Assembly (NCBI GenBank): GCA_007844125.1
Contig: CM017558.1
Location: forward strand, 54,537,408-54,601,407
Length of the DNA: 64,000 nt
Source of the DNA: Sinonovacula constricta
Lineage: Eukaryota; Mollusca; Bivalvia; Cardiida; Solecurtidae
Direction: 5' to 3'
Shown here in pieces: positions 11,828-24,262 of this stretch (position 1 is its first letter; the number at the start of each line of letters is the position of its first letter). A program made the translations under genes and the position numbers. The notes beneath the pieces were generated by a model that saw nothing but the letters and a program-made list of their open reading frames with translations, was not told the origin of the DNA and searched no databases.

Positions 11828-14800
11828 CTGGAATGTACAAGAACAAATAATGTGTTAAAGCTTCTTCTGTTAATAAATCATAAATATTCTTATTTTAGTT
11901 AATACTGCAAGAGATTCATCAACAAATAGAGCAGATACTGATACAAAACTGCATGATTTCATAAAAGAGTAATCAAGATATGGGATGTAAATTTCAGGGG
12001 TGTTGCCATATATACCATAATTTTCAGCCTAATCATTTCTTATGGGTATTTATACATAATCTTAATAAGACATTAATTAAAGGATATACAAGCACTTAAG
12101 AGTTTAGAGTAATAATGGAGGATTAATCCTCAGAGTACTTTAATGATCATAAGTTTCTGTGAAAAAATCACGCAGGATTTTACTAATAACATGTATCTAC
12201 ATTCATGACCAACACATTAAACTATAAGACAAAGGTGATTTGAAAGATTATATCAAAGTCTAAAGCTTTCCATTATTTGTTTAAATTCTATAAAAGTAGC
12301 CAAGGGTGTAACTCATTTAAGTTAGATTTTGTGTATGTTGCAAGTTATCTCCCTTCTTGATTTACCTTTAACTTGCAAGTAAACAGCACTACTGCTTTAA
12401 AAATATCATAGCCTTATTATTTCAAACTACAACACTTGCCAGAAAAACACAATTTGTGAAGCTATATAATAAGTTGTTTGCAATTTGCAGGCACATTACA
12501 ATTGAGTCGTTTCCATCCATTATTGAACATGTATTTGTTAAGTAACTAAGTCTACTGAACAAAAATTTAAAATAGTATATTACACCATTTTCTACCTTTA
12601 AAAGGGGTTCTATAAAAAATATTCCAAGAATAATTCTGGTAAGACTAACTTTGATTTCAGTCCAAGACACCCCCTCAGGGGGTCAATCTTACAAGTGATG
12701 GTCCTGGAGGAAGAGGTCTAATCAAAGTGACCTTCTTGTAACCCATCCCCTGAAGGAAGGCTCATAATTACTCTAGATATATTGGCAATTAACTGATCAC
12801 TTGACAAAATCACAGCTACAAATTTGTAGGTTTTGCAGTTTTATTTTGTATGTACATTTGTTAGAATAATAACCCATACTAAGTCTTACTAACTCTAATT
12901 GCTAGAAACTATATGCCAAGGAGCAGAACATACAGCAATACTTTTTGCATTAGGCAAATATCTGATCTTCATCTATACTATTTGTCAAAGGCCTTGTCAA
13001 TTTTTCATCAGTGACAAAGCATAATCAGTTCATAAATGAAAATAGTAGTTTTGCTATCTGCATTTCAGATCAGAAGTAAGAATAATAGGAAGACTGAAAA
13101 GTAACAGCATTTAAAAAAAATAAGTTCAACATCCTTTTAAACTTGCTACAAATAAAACAAGGCAGCTGCAAATAAATTCAATATAAAAGAATATAATGAT
13201 CAACTTTAATTACCACTGAGAAATACAGACAATGTCACGTTATCATATGGTACTAAACCAATCTGCTGAGAAAGAAATCAACAGCAGAGTCAACCAGCTT
13301 CTGTACAACCAAGATAAGAGAAATGTGAAGAAAAAAAGCAATCAGGCTCACTAAGAAGTTTGGCTGGAAAAACTAATTAACAGTCAAAGGCAACCAATTG
13401 GCAGTGTGTGTTGACAAGATGGTGATTGAGGGAATGGACAAAGATGGGATTCATGAGGTTTCCAAGGATGATATTAACATGGACACTTGTGATCCAGGAA
13501 ATTATCATGATTTTTCAGGTTTCTTATACTTGAGTCCCAATCCTGCTAACTTTTAAAATTATTATTGTGTTCTACACTATATAAATATGACATTCCAGCT
13601 ATTGTTGTTTAAACATCACAACTACACAAACGTAACTATATTGGGCAGCTATCAATGGTGAAAGAATACTCTAAACATATGTCATACACATCAGGTAAGT
13701 TGGAAGAATAAACAACATTTCAGAGCAATTCAAATGTCCTGTATAAACTGGGTAATTCCAAAGTTACAGCGTTTCTGTGATTTTGTGTTGTCTGCATTTT
13801 TTATGCAAAAAATAAGTCTCTGAGGCAGTCAGAAGAGCATATTGTGCTTTTCTGGACGCAACTAGAATCGCCATGTTAAATAAACCATTTCTGCTACTGA
13901 AATCATCATTCCTGGACTACAGAACATGGTGCTAACAACCTTTAGAGATTAAGGCTGTTAACATTTCAATTTTCAGAGCACTTTACACATTGTTATCTTT
14001 TGTAAGTGCAAGTTTTCGGCTGCCATTATGGCTTTGATTTTGGGATAATTTGATCTGCACTTTTAATTTGTGCCTTGAATGGTGTCACAGTACTGTACTT
14101 GCTCGTCAATTTTATAAGCTGCTTTGATTATGTGATGGAGAAAAAAAGCAACTGCTGTTTTCTTTAGTAAATTACCACATAATTTTTCAATGATTAAGGC
14201 CTTGATTTCAGCTTAAAGATTAAGAAAAAAGTTTAAAAAAAGTGCAAACCTATCCTTGCTCCTTATCATATATTGACAGACTGAATGATAGTAACAGAAA
14301 ATTAGTCTTTGAAAGTCATTCTTTATCATTTATGACTATGCAACTATTTATGGTTATGCGACGGTCGTCAATATAATTTTTTCTGTTATTAATTGCAAAC
14401 AATGTAGTAAACCTATGATAATTATGTTGTTTTCAGAGGACTTTTTGTTAGGCGAGGACAGTTTGATAACTTTGATCTGGCTGATCTTTCTTTTAAATTC
14501 ATAGATGTTTCTAGTGATACAAATTTCTTCATTGATTGTTTAACATTATAGAATATAATGTGAATAATGATATGATATATCATAAATTAAATAATTTATC
14601 ACAGGCATGTTTTAGGCATGTCACAAGACAGTACTTGTTGAGCAAACTTTTTAATTTTTAACTTAAAACCTCCCATAAAAAGACAAAATTAATACATTTC
14701 TAAGTCTGAATTTTTAAATAATAACAGTTTTGCTCTATTGCCGACTGAAACAATAGAAAACACTTTTTCAGTGTTTGTATTCCAAATAATAATCCCTTAA

Positions 14801-15908
14801 AATTATTATTATTATTATTTGAAGTACATTGCAGCACCAATTATGATCATTATTGCAACGTCCTCCTATGTGGTGGGAGAAGACCCCAGACAAATGTCTG
14901 GTTAGAACCACTGGCGCACCTCAAGTCAGCTAGAAGACCTTCCCACATTAAGTCCCTTGCCCCGAATGGATCTCAAACCCATGCGGTGAGAGGCTAAGCA
15001 GTCAGAAGAGTTACAAATAGACGACTTTTTCCACCACGCCACAGGCACCCACAATCCCTTAAAATATAAATACATATACATAATCATATTTCTAAAATAT
15101 CATGTTACTCTCTATATATACTGATAGTGTGACTCTTTAATTTTTGGGGGACCCCCATGTTTCCATGATGTGTGCCCCATAAATTCAAAGATGGCAGAAA
15201 CACTAAAGTTTCGATTATATAATTACAGTATTTTAGTGGAAAAATAAAAAAATAAAAAAAGTCCATAAGATTTTTCCATATTTATGCTGGATCAAGAAAA
15301 CACCATTTTTTTTATTATATAAGATGGATAGTTAAGGACACTTTATTACAAGTTCTTGTGATTATGAAAGACATTCCATAACATATCTAAACTATTTAAC
15401 ATTGGTAATTGTACTTAATTGAAATTTTCAAAAGGTCATCAAGTTTTATTGATTCTATGGCAATCGATACTACTTGTTCAACTGTGTTCTACTTTGCAGC
15501 TTTTTTTCTCTAATTGCTTTTTAGCTTTACATATCTCAGTCTCACTAACTGATTGTCCATGAAAAGGACTATATAACAACAAAACACTTGAGAACAGCCG
15601 CTTTGACAAACATGTCAAATGCTGCTCAGAAGAAATCAACATCTTCATCAATCATTGGGAAGCTGCCTGACAATTTTCTCTGGACTGAAAATCAATCCTG
15701 GAAATGCCTTATTCCCTCTAGTCTGTGCGACCACAAGCTAGCACAATGAGAGATCAATTGCAGACCTACCTGTGGTACATGAGCTTGATCAATACCCCAA
15801 CACTAATTAAAGATACCCATTACAGGAACCCATTCGTGGCAATTACTATCAGCAATCCCAAGTGCAATAGAAATAGCCTGCAGAACATGGGGATTCCTGT
15901 ATCTATAA
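11828..15908. other. putative giant intron, first part; no gene recognised
   Basis: Lies upstream of the first located cyclase exon on the minus strand. Content is AT-rich, with an imperfect inverted repeat near 12670-12768, a repeat D fragment near 12945-13010, a family C SINE at 14.8-15.05 kb and an open, protein-like stretch at about 13387-13536 (see findings). 15590-15905 is less AT-rich but not identified. None of the highly conserved C1a motifs (GDCYYC, FDVWS, LxNDLFGRFD) was seen. Confidence 0.5.
14799..15055 (-). repeat. tRNA-derived SINE, family C, best copy
   Basis: On the minus strand the right end reads as a tRNA-like head with an A-box-like TGGCGTGGTGG near 15040 and a B-box-like GGGTTTGAGATCC near 14968-14980. 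An unrelated body follows, and the element ends in an (AAT)n tail at 14799-14820. Related, mostly headless copies lie at 5.3, 22.4, 24.2, 27.9 and 48.4 kb. The acceptor-stem ends do not pair, so this is not a tRNA gene. Confidence 0.65.
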
Positions 15909-17085
15909 AATTATGATAAACCTCCTCATGGACTAAAGCTGGATATTGTACTTAAGTTATGACAAACCTTCCTATGGACTATAGCTTGGTCTTGTACTTA
16001 AGGTATGACAAACCCCGCTATGGACTACAGCTTGGTCTTGTACTTAAGGTATGGCAAATCTCCCTATGGACTATAGCTTGGTCTTGTACTTAAGTATGAC
16101 AAACCCCTATGAACTACAGCTTGGTCTTGTACTTAAGGTAAGGCAAATCTCCCTATGGACTATAGCTTGGTCTTGTACTTAAGGTATGACAAACCCCCTA
16201 TGGACTATAGCTTGGTCTTGTACTTAAGGTATGGCAAATCTCCCTATGGACTATAGTTTGGTCTTGTACTTAAGTATGACAAATCTCCCTATGGACTATA
16301 GCTTGGTCTTGTACTTAAGGTATGACAAACCCCCCTTTGGACTACAGCTTGGTCTTGTACTTAAGGTATGGCAAATCTCCCTATGGACTATAGCTTGGTC
16401 TTGTACTTAAGGTATGGCACACCTTGCTATGGACTATAGCTTGGTCTTGTACTTAAGGTATGGCAAATCTCCCTATGGACTATAGCTTGGTCTTGTACTT
16501 AAGGTATGGCAAATCTCCCTATGGACTACAGCTTGGCCTAATACTTATTATGTAATGATAAACCTCCCCATGGACTAAAGCTTGTTCTTGCACGTTTGAA
16601 GTTATGATACACCATAGCTTGGTCTTGTACTTATTACATAATAATAAACATACCATCAGACTATAGGTTGGCCCTGTCTTATTAAGTAATAATAAGCCCT
16701 CTAATATACTTTAGCTTGGTCTGGAATTTATTAAGTTATGGGTTGATCTATCCCCAGACTTTAGTCCAGGCTCTTGATCTTATAAGCCTATAGTAAACTA
16801 CCCAGGGAATATTGTCTTGTACTCATTCAGTAATATTGAACCTACTTACAGACTTTAACTGGTGTTGTACTCATAAAGTAGTGGTAAACTTTGCGATGGA
16901 AATATTTCTAGACCTGTCTTTGTATTTACTAATCAAGCAATGTTTTTCTTGAAAAGGTTACTACCCATGAAGTCTTGTACTCATTAAGCAAGGTCAAATC
17001 CATATAACATACATGTAGCTTGGTCTTGTACATATTTAAGAAATGTTAAGCCTGGTCATGTGACTTGAACTAATTAGGAATAACT
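15909..17085 (+). repeat. 46-bp minisatellite, about 14 good copies then decayed copies
   Basis: The unit reads 'tatggactatagcttggtc' then 'ttgtacttaaggtatg' then 'rcaaayctccc'. Successive 'tatggac' anchors at 15973, 16019 and 16065 are 46 bases apart; one later step is 43. Good copies end near 16550. Progressively diverged copies, recognisable by 'gcttggtcttgtact', continue to about 17085. Subtypes (gacaaaccccc versus ggcaaatctccc) alternate, which suggests two-unit blocks. There is no sign of coding. Confidence 0.9.
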
Positions 17086-17445
17086 GAGCCTACCTGATAT
17101 ATTTATAATCCTTGGACACAGCTACATTCAAACATCTCCGCAAATAACGGGTAAAATTAACCACGACACAAAGTCCTGGTAGAATCGGAGGAACTGCAAC
17201 AAAAACTGCTTTCTTCAAAACAAAGGGTTTTGTTGAAAATTATCAGACAATCTGCATTATGAAGAGAATTTACTTTTGCTTGAATGACTTCAGCTAAGAT
17301 TAGAAGTACAGTATAAACATGAAGAGATCAGAAATGGTGCAACAAGCTCAGGAATTTACTACTGGTCACCAGTTAAATTGGCCCAATGGTTTAAGTAAAG
17401 CTTGTCCAAATTGTTCTCAAAATCATCCATCATATTGCTGGCACA
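17086..17445. other. unique spacer between two minisatellites
   Basis: About 360 bases of ordinary AT-rich sequence between the 46-bp and 37-bp arrays. Nothing recognised. The open frame that starts at 17319 runs into the 37-bp array and is not a gene. Confidence 0.6.
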
Positions 17446-20400
17446 GTCAGCATACTCTACCATCATATCGCCTTACTGCTGGCACACCATACTCTACCAT
17501 CATAAGGCCTTACTGCTGGCACATCATACTCTACCATCATAAGGCCTTACTGCTGGCACAGTCAGCATACTCTACCATCATATCGCCTTACTGCTGGCAC
17601 ACCATACTCTACCATCATAAGGCCTTACTGCTGGCACACCATACTCTACCATCATAAGGCCTTACTGCTGGCACACCATACTCTACCATCATATCGCCTT
17701 ACTGCTGGCACACCATACTCTACCATCATAAGGCCTTACTGCTGGCACACCATACTCTACCATCATATCGCCTTACTGCTGGCACACCATACTCTACCAT
17801 CATATCGCCTTACTGCTGGCACACCGAACTCTACCATCATAAGGTCTTACTGCTGGCACACCATACTCTACCATCATATCGCCTTACTGCTGGCACACCA
17901 TACTTTACCATCATATCGCCTTACTGCTGGCACACCATACTCTACCATCATATCGCCTTACTGCTGGCACACCATACTTTACCATCATATCGCCTTACTG
18001 CTGGCACACCATACTCTACCATCATAAGGCCTTACTGCTGGCACGCCATACTCTACCATCATAAGGCCTTACTGCTGGCACACCATACTCTACTATCATA
18101 AGGCCTTACTGCTGGCACACCATACTCTACCATCATAAGGCCTTACTGCTGGCACAACATACTCTACCATCATATCGCCTTACTGCTGGCACACCATACT
18201 CTACCATCATATCGCCTTACTGCTGGCACACCATACTCTACCATCATAAGGTCTTTCTGCTGGCACACCATACTCTACCATCATAAGGTCTTACTGCTGG
18301 CATGCCACACTCTACCATCATAAGGCCTTACTACTGGCACACCATACTTTACCATCATAAGGTCTTTCTGCTGGCACACCATACTCTACCATCATAAGGT
18401 CTTACTGCTGGCCCTACATACTCTACCATCTTAAGGCCTTACTGCTGGCACACCATACTCTACCATCATAAGGCCTTACTGCTGGCCCAACATACTCTAC
18501 CATCTTAAGGCCTTACTGCTGGCACACCATACTCTACCATCATAAGGCCTTACTGCTGGCCCAACATACTCTACCATCTTAAGGCCTTACTGCTGGCACA
18601 CCATACTCTACCATCTTAAGGCCTTACTGCTGGCACACCATAATCTACCATCATAAGGCCATACTGCTGGCATGCCATACTCTACCATCATAAGGTCTTA
18701 CTGCTGGCACACCATACTCTACCATCATAAGGCCTTACTGCTGGCACAACATACTCTACTATCATAAGGCCATACTGCTGGCACACCATACTCTACCATC
18801 TTAAGGTCTTACTGCTGGCACACCATACTCTACCATCATAAGGTCTTACTGCTGGCACACCATACTCTACCATCATAAGGTCTTACTGCTGGCCCAACAT
18901 ACTCTACCATCTTAAGGCCTTACTGCAGGCAAACCATACTCTACCATCATAAGGCCTTACTGCTGGCAGACCATACTTTACCATCATATCGCCTTACTGC
19001 TGGCACACCATACTCTACCATCTTAAGGCCTTACTGCTGGCACACCATACTCTACCATCATAAGGTCTTACTGCTGGCACACCATACTCTACCATCATAA
19101 GGTCTTACTGCTGGCCCAACATACTCTACCATCTTAAGGCCTTACTGCTGGCATGCCATACTCTACCATCATAAGGTCTTACTGCTGGCACACCATACTC
19201 TACCATCATAAGGTCTTACTGCTGACCCTACATACTCTACCATCATATCGCCTTACTGCTGGCACATCATACTCTACCATCATAAGGCCTTACTGCTGGC
19301 ACACCATACTCTACCATCATAAGGTCTTACTGCTGGCCCAAAATACTCTACCATCATAAGGTCTTACTGCTGGCCCAACATACTCTACCATCTTAAGGCC
19401 TTACTGCTGGCATGCCATACTCTACCATCATAAGGTCTTACTGCTGGCACACCATACTCTACCATCATAAGGCCTTACTGCTGGCACACCATACTCTACC
19501 ATCATAAGGTCTTTCTGCTGGCACACCATACTCTACCATCATAAGGTCTTACTGCTGGCATGCCACACTCTACCATCATAAGGCCTTACTGCTGGCACAC
19601 CATACTTAACCATCATAAGGTCTTACTGCTGGCACACCATACTCTACCATCATAAGGCCTTACTGCTGGCACAACATACTCTACCATCATAAGGCCTTAC
19701 TGCTGGCACACCATACTTTACCATCATATCGCCTTACTGCTGGCACACCATACTCTACCATCTTAAGGCCTTACTGCTGGCACACCATACTCTACCATCA
19801 TAAGGTCTTACTGCTGGCCCAACATACTCTACCATCATAAGGTCTTACTGCTGGCCCAACATACTCTACCATCTTAAGGTCTTACTGCTGGCCCAACATA
19901 CTCTACCATCATAAGGTCTTACTGCTGGCCCAACATACTCTACTATCAGAAGGCCATACTGCTGGCACACCATACTCTACCATCTTAAGGCCTTACTGCT
20001 GGCACACCATACTCTACCATCATAAGGCCTTACTGCTGGCACACCATACTCTACCATCATAAGGCCATACTGCTGGCCCAACATACTCTAACATCTTAAG
20101 GCCTTACTGCTGGCACACCATACTCTACCATCATAAGGTCTTACTGCTGGCCCAACATACTCTACTATCAGAAGGCCATACTGCTGGCACACCATACTCT
20201 ACCATCTTAAGGTCTTACTGCTGGCACACCATACTCTACCATCATAAGGTCTTACTGCTGGCCCAACATACTCTACCATCATAAGGTCTTACTGCTGGCC
20301 CAACATACTCTACCATCTTAAGGCCTTACTGCTGGCACACCATACTCTACCATCATAAGGCCTTACTGCTGGCACACCATACTTTACCATCATATCGCCT

Positions 20401-20910
20401 TACTGCTGGCACACCATACTCTACCATCTTAAGGCCTTACTGCTGGCACACCATACTCTACCATCATAAGGTCTTACTGCAGGCACACCATACTCTACTA
20501 TCATAAGGTCTTACTGCTGGCACACCATACTCTACCATCATAAGGCCTTACTGCTGGCCCAACATACTCTACCATCTTAAGGCCTTACTGCTGGCAAACC
20601 ATACTCTACCATCATAAGGCCTTACTGCTGGCACACCATACTCTACCATCATATCGCCTTACTGCTGGCACACCATACTCTACCATCATAAGGCCTTACT
20701 GCTGGCACAACATACTTTACCATCATAAGGTCTTACTGCTGGCCCTACATACTCTACCATCATATCGCCTTACTGCTGGCACACCATACTCTACCATCAT
20801 AAGGCCTTACTGCTGGCACACCATACTCTACCATCATAAGGCCTTACTGCTGGCACACCATACTCTACCATCATAAGGCCTTACTGCTGGCATGCCACAC
20901 TCTATCAAGA
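17446..20910 (+). repeat. 37-bp satellite array, about 94 copies
   Basis: The unit is 'catactctaccatcataagg' followed by 'ccttactgctggcacac' (37 bases). Anchors at 17566, 17899, 17973, 18972, 19712, 20378 and 20896 are all exact multiples of 37 apart, giving 90 consecutive units without net insertion or deletion. Only the first few units carry a 4-base insertion ('gtcag' variants near 17446 and 17562). Substitutions define subtypes: ataaggcc, ataaggtc, ttaaggcc or atatcgcc in the middle, and cacacc, cccaac or catgcc at the joint. Blocks of subtypes recur 740 and 666 bases apart. Because 37 is not a multiple of 3, open frames here are accidental. Confidence 0.97.
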
Positions 20911-21576
20911 CTACTGGCCATTAGAATAATTACTAAGGCATTGGCACAGAAGCCCAAGCCTTTGTGATTGAGGAAAGTTTTCAGAAAAAATTATATCCAA
21001 TCAATACAATGAGTAATATGATTTACTGGTGTTTATTTTCATGGTGCTTCAAAGATGTTCAACCTTTCAGTAGTTTCGACCACAAGATAGAAAGTATTAT
21101 GAGTATCTTTTGCAACCTCTAATGCACTACAATGTCAAATGGGTGTACTGCAATTTAATTAATAAACCCACTATATTGTTATAGGCATTCTAATAATAGA
21201 GGCAGTAACACTATCAATAAGGTTGTGTCAGATTAATAAAATTGTGAAAAATATTGGGAGGTAATTTGCGCATCGAAAATCAACGCATGACAATGTCAAC
21301 CAGTTATCATTTAAAATCCTTGGAGATGCAATTACTGTTTTAATACATTCAATCAAAACCAACTTACTGTCAAGATATATTTTTAATTGACATCATCATT
21401 ATTATAAGACTTGAAGACAAATTTAGGAAATCTTAACTTAACTATCAGAGAAAAACAGCATAAATGAACAACATTATTTTTAAACCAATTTTGTTGATCT
21501 TAGTGCTAAATTCAATTCATTAAAAAATATAAGAAATGCATGATCAAGAACATGGGACATACCATGACAATGATAG

Positions 21577-21627
21577 CCGTGTGCATAAGAAACCCGTGTG
21601 CATAAGAAACCCGTGTGCATAAGAAAC
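21577..21627 (+). repeat. 17-bp tandem repeat, 3 copies
   Basis: Unit 'gtgtgcataagaaaccc', three consecutive copies with no mismatch until the end of the third. Confidence 0.95.
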
Positions 21628-22434
21628 ACAACATTCTCTTATTTCATATTGATCTGTAACATGATGTTTCTCCTATATAAACTTGATGCAGTTGGAATTG
21701 ATTTTTTAGTACAAGAGATTGCCAAAAGTTAAGATTTACCGTTTCCAATATGGCTGCATGATTATACATGATAAACATGTCTTGCTGCGTTGTCTTGTTT
21801 CTGTGTTTGGGGAAAATGTCCTGCTTACATATGATCTATAACATTTAGAACCTGTTGATGGAGAATTCTTGGGATAAAATTTCAACATTGGCTGGCAGTT
21901 GGAAAGGTGAAACCTAGTTATTTACCTTAAATAAGATTACTAGAATATCTTTCTATCCTTTGGGATGGCCACATCCATATAACATAACTTCCCTTCCAAT
22001 CCTATACTTACAACAAAAGATAAAAGTTATAAAGTACACTGATTATTCATTTGTAAACACCAAGCCTCCTCTTAGGAGGACCAGTTTATGATTTAATAAG
22101 TTTCATATTCCATCGGTTTATGAGTTTCTTAAAACTGAAAAAATAAAAAAAATAAAAAATTAAATAGGATAAAGCAAAATTATCACAGCACAGAGTGTGA
22201 TTGTACATAACTGAATAATGTTTGATCTTTCTTTACAGTAAGTTGTGTAAAAATGTATTCTTAATGCTTAAAAAAAATAAAATGTTTCCTGTTTATATGT
22301 ACACCAAATACAAACTATGAGCATTTCTGTGACCTAACAAGAGTTCATTCAACCTGGCTAGCTTTGGCCTTGACCCCCATGTTGAGTAAGATTGTTGTGT
22401 GTGTGTTTTGTATATCATCATTATAGGTAATTAA

Positions 22435-22570
22435 GGCTATTATTGATGGAGGAAGACCCAAGACAATGTCTGGGCAGGACACTGACACAATACTGGTTAG
22501 ATGAAGGACCTCCCCTCATAAAGTAGTGTAATAGGGCAACAAGGGCTTAATTCCCTTCCACTTGAAGAAG
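22435..22570 (-). repeat. SINE-like repeat, family C, body fragment
   Basis: The 'ggaggaagacccaagacaat' stretch followed by 'gtctgggcaggacac' matches the body of the copy at 14.85 kb ('ggagaagaccccagacaaat' then 'gtctgg'). The tRNA-like head is missing. Confidence 0.55.
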
Positions 22571-23285
22571 TTAAGAAAATTGCACTATGCAAAAACTGAA
22601 ATGTCAGGAGGTATACGTGAACTGTATCATGCATGATAACAGCTGATTATATTAATGGCAATGTTATGACATATCAGTTTTGGTCCAACCTGACAAATGA
22701 CAATAACATTCAGTATCAGGACATTATGGCATGACAGCAGCCAATTGATGTGTTTGTTAAGTGTGTCATCCTTTACCTGCTACATTTCTTAATACCCCAT
22801 CTTAATGTTAACTTAAGACATGACAGAGGTGTAACAAAAGGTAAAAAATAGAGACTGGACAGGGAATAGAGCAGATCCTGACCAGAGGGCCCAGGTGATA
22901 TTATTATACTGGACAGTTTATATTTTTTTCAGGAAGACATATCTTAAAGATTATAGCAATATGAATTGTTTGGCCAGTACGTTTCTAGGGTCTACATCTC
23001 AGTTACACCTTTTTGCAGTTATATAGCATTTACTTAAACTTTTAAGTGTAGGTCTGTTATGGAAATTGGCATTTAACCAAGTGTTAAAACTAATATATTT
23101 AGGCTGCATTTGTTTAAATATCACTTATTATTCAACTTATTTTAGTCATCTTCTTATGTGCACATACAAATATGCCTAGACATGCTGACTGACACCAAAC
23201 AGCAACAAATGTATACATCAGAATCAGTCTTTCCAAGCAGGAGCTGCTGATGCGGAGGTAACTCTTAGCCTAAGCCTTATCATTG

Positions 23286-23450
23286 TCATATGCTTACTAG
23301 TCTAAGAGTTAACTTCTGTCATATGCTTACTAGTCTAAGAGTTAACTTCTGTCATATGCTTACTAGTCTAAGAGTTAACTTCTGTCATATGCTTACTAGT
23401 CTAAGAGTTAACTTCTGTCATATGCTTACTAGTCTAAGAGTTAACTTCTG
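23286..23450 (+). repeat. 33-bp tandem repeat, five identical copies
   Basis: Unit 'tcatatgcttactagtctaa' plus 'gagttaacttctg'. All five copies are identical and exactly 33 bases, so the expansion looks recent. Each unit holds three 6-base palindromes (CATATG, ACTAGT, GTTAAC). A 10-base inverted match to the unit (taactcttag) lies just upstream near 23260. Since 33 is a multiple of 3, the repeat is open as an 11-residue repeat (MLTSLRVNFCH), but there is no evidence it is coding. Confidence 0.97.
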
Positions 23451-24012
23451 TTTGGTTATGGTCAAACATCACACAAACAATCATCTCAACGTGTGAAACA
23501 TCTTATGACAAGACCTTACAGCCTCATGCATACAAGCTTCAAATATCATAGACTTGTGAATCCCTTCCAAAGCTATGTTAATTTTGCCTGTGGAATGTAA
23601 GCCTAGTATATTCACTAAAAAAATTCCTATTAACAAACTATTGAAAATTGAAGTGAATTCTTGACAATATTCATGCAGTCATACATCGTCCTAAATGCCT
23701 CTTGCACATGATTTCATATAATCTCAGTTCTTCTGCTAAGTGCTAGCTCCGATGGATGAAAACTGAGCAGATATCAAAAGTGGTGTGTATGACTCATTTC
23801 ACAAAACCTAAAATTTGTGCTGATTTTTAAGATTTGTGGCTGTGTAGAACCGAAACATAAGCCTGACCTAATTGTGCTAAAGCATATTCCTCATGGGAAG
23901 TGTACTATTCTATTGGTTTACAAGACAATGACCTCACCATGGCCAGACATGTTGACAATTATCTTGGGATCAAGCAATATCTGTGAGTGGACATACCATA
24001 TTACAGATATAG

Positions 24013-24037
24013 GAGATATATATATATATATATATAT
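24013..24037. repeat. (AT)n microsatellite
   Basis: Alternating TA dinucleotides, about 12 units. Confidence 0.95.
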
Positions 24038-24159
24038 GGGGGAAAACAGTGCTATATTGGCAGAAAGCATTTATGAAGTACTCAGAAACATGAAGTACTC
24101 AGAAAAATGGCACAATAAATTAACCTAGGCTGAATGGGATACTGCCATTACTGCCAACG

Positions 24160-24262
24160 CCAACATTTATAATGGAGGAAGACATGAGACAAATAGCTGG
24201 GTAGAACAACCAACACACTGAAGGTCAGCTGACAGGAAGGCCTGCCCTCAAGAAATTTATCA
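24160..24262 (-). repeat. SINE-like repeat, family C, body fragment
   Basis: 'ggaggaagacatgagacaaa' followed by 'tagctgggtagaacaacc' and 'aaggtcagctgacaggaagg' follows the same order of blocks as the 14.8-15.05 kb copy ('tctggttagaaccac', 'aagtcagctagaagacc'). Confidence 0.55.

Larger units (their letters stand above)
20911..23285. other. intronic or intergenic stretch without a gene
   Basis: AT-rich DNA. It contains three 17-bp tandem copies at 21577-21627, a small hairpin at about 22065-22083 (cctcctcttaggagg), a GT run near 22397 and a family C SINE fragment at 22435-22570. No exon-like stretch was recognised. Confidence 0.5.

Noticed and set aside
17319..19359. Open frames of 112 and 68 codons across the 37-bp array
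   Set aside because: The unit length is not a multiple of three, so the frame rotates through the repeat; these are accidental.
17446..20910. Possible CRISPR-like array because of the regular 37-bp spacing
   Set aside because: There are no unique spacers; units are directly adjacent, and the context is a eukaryotic intron.
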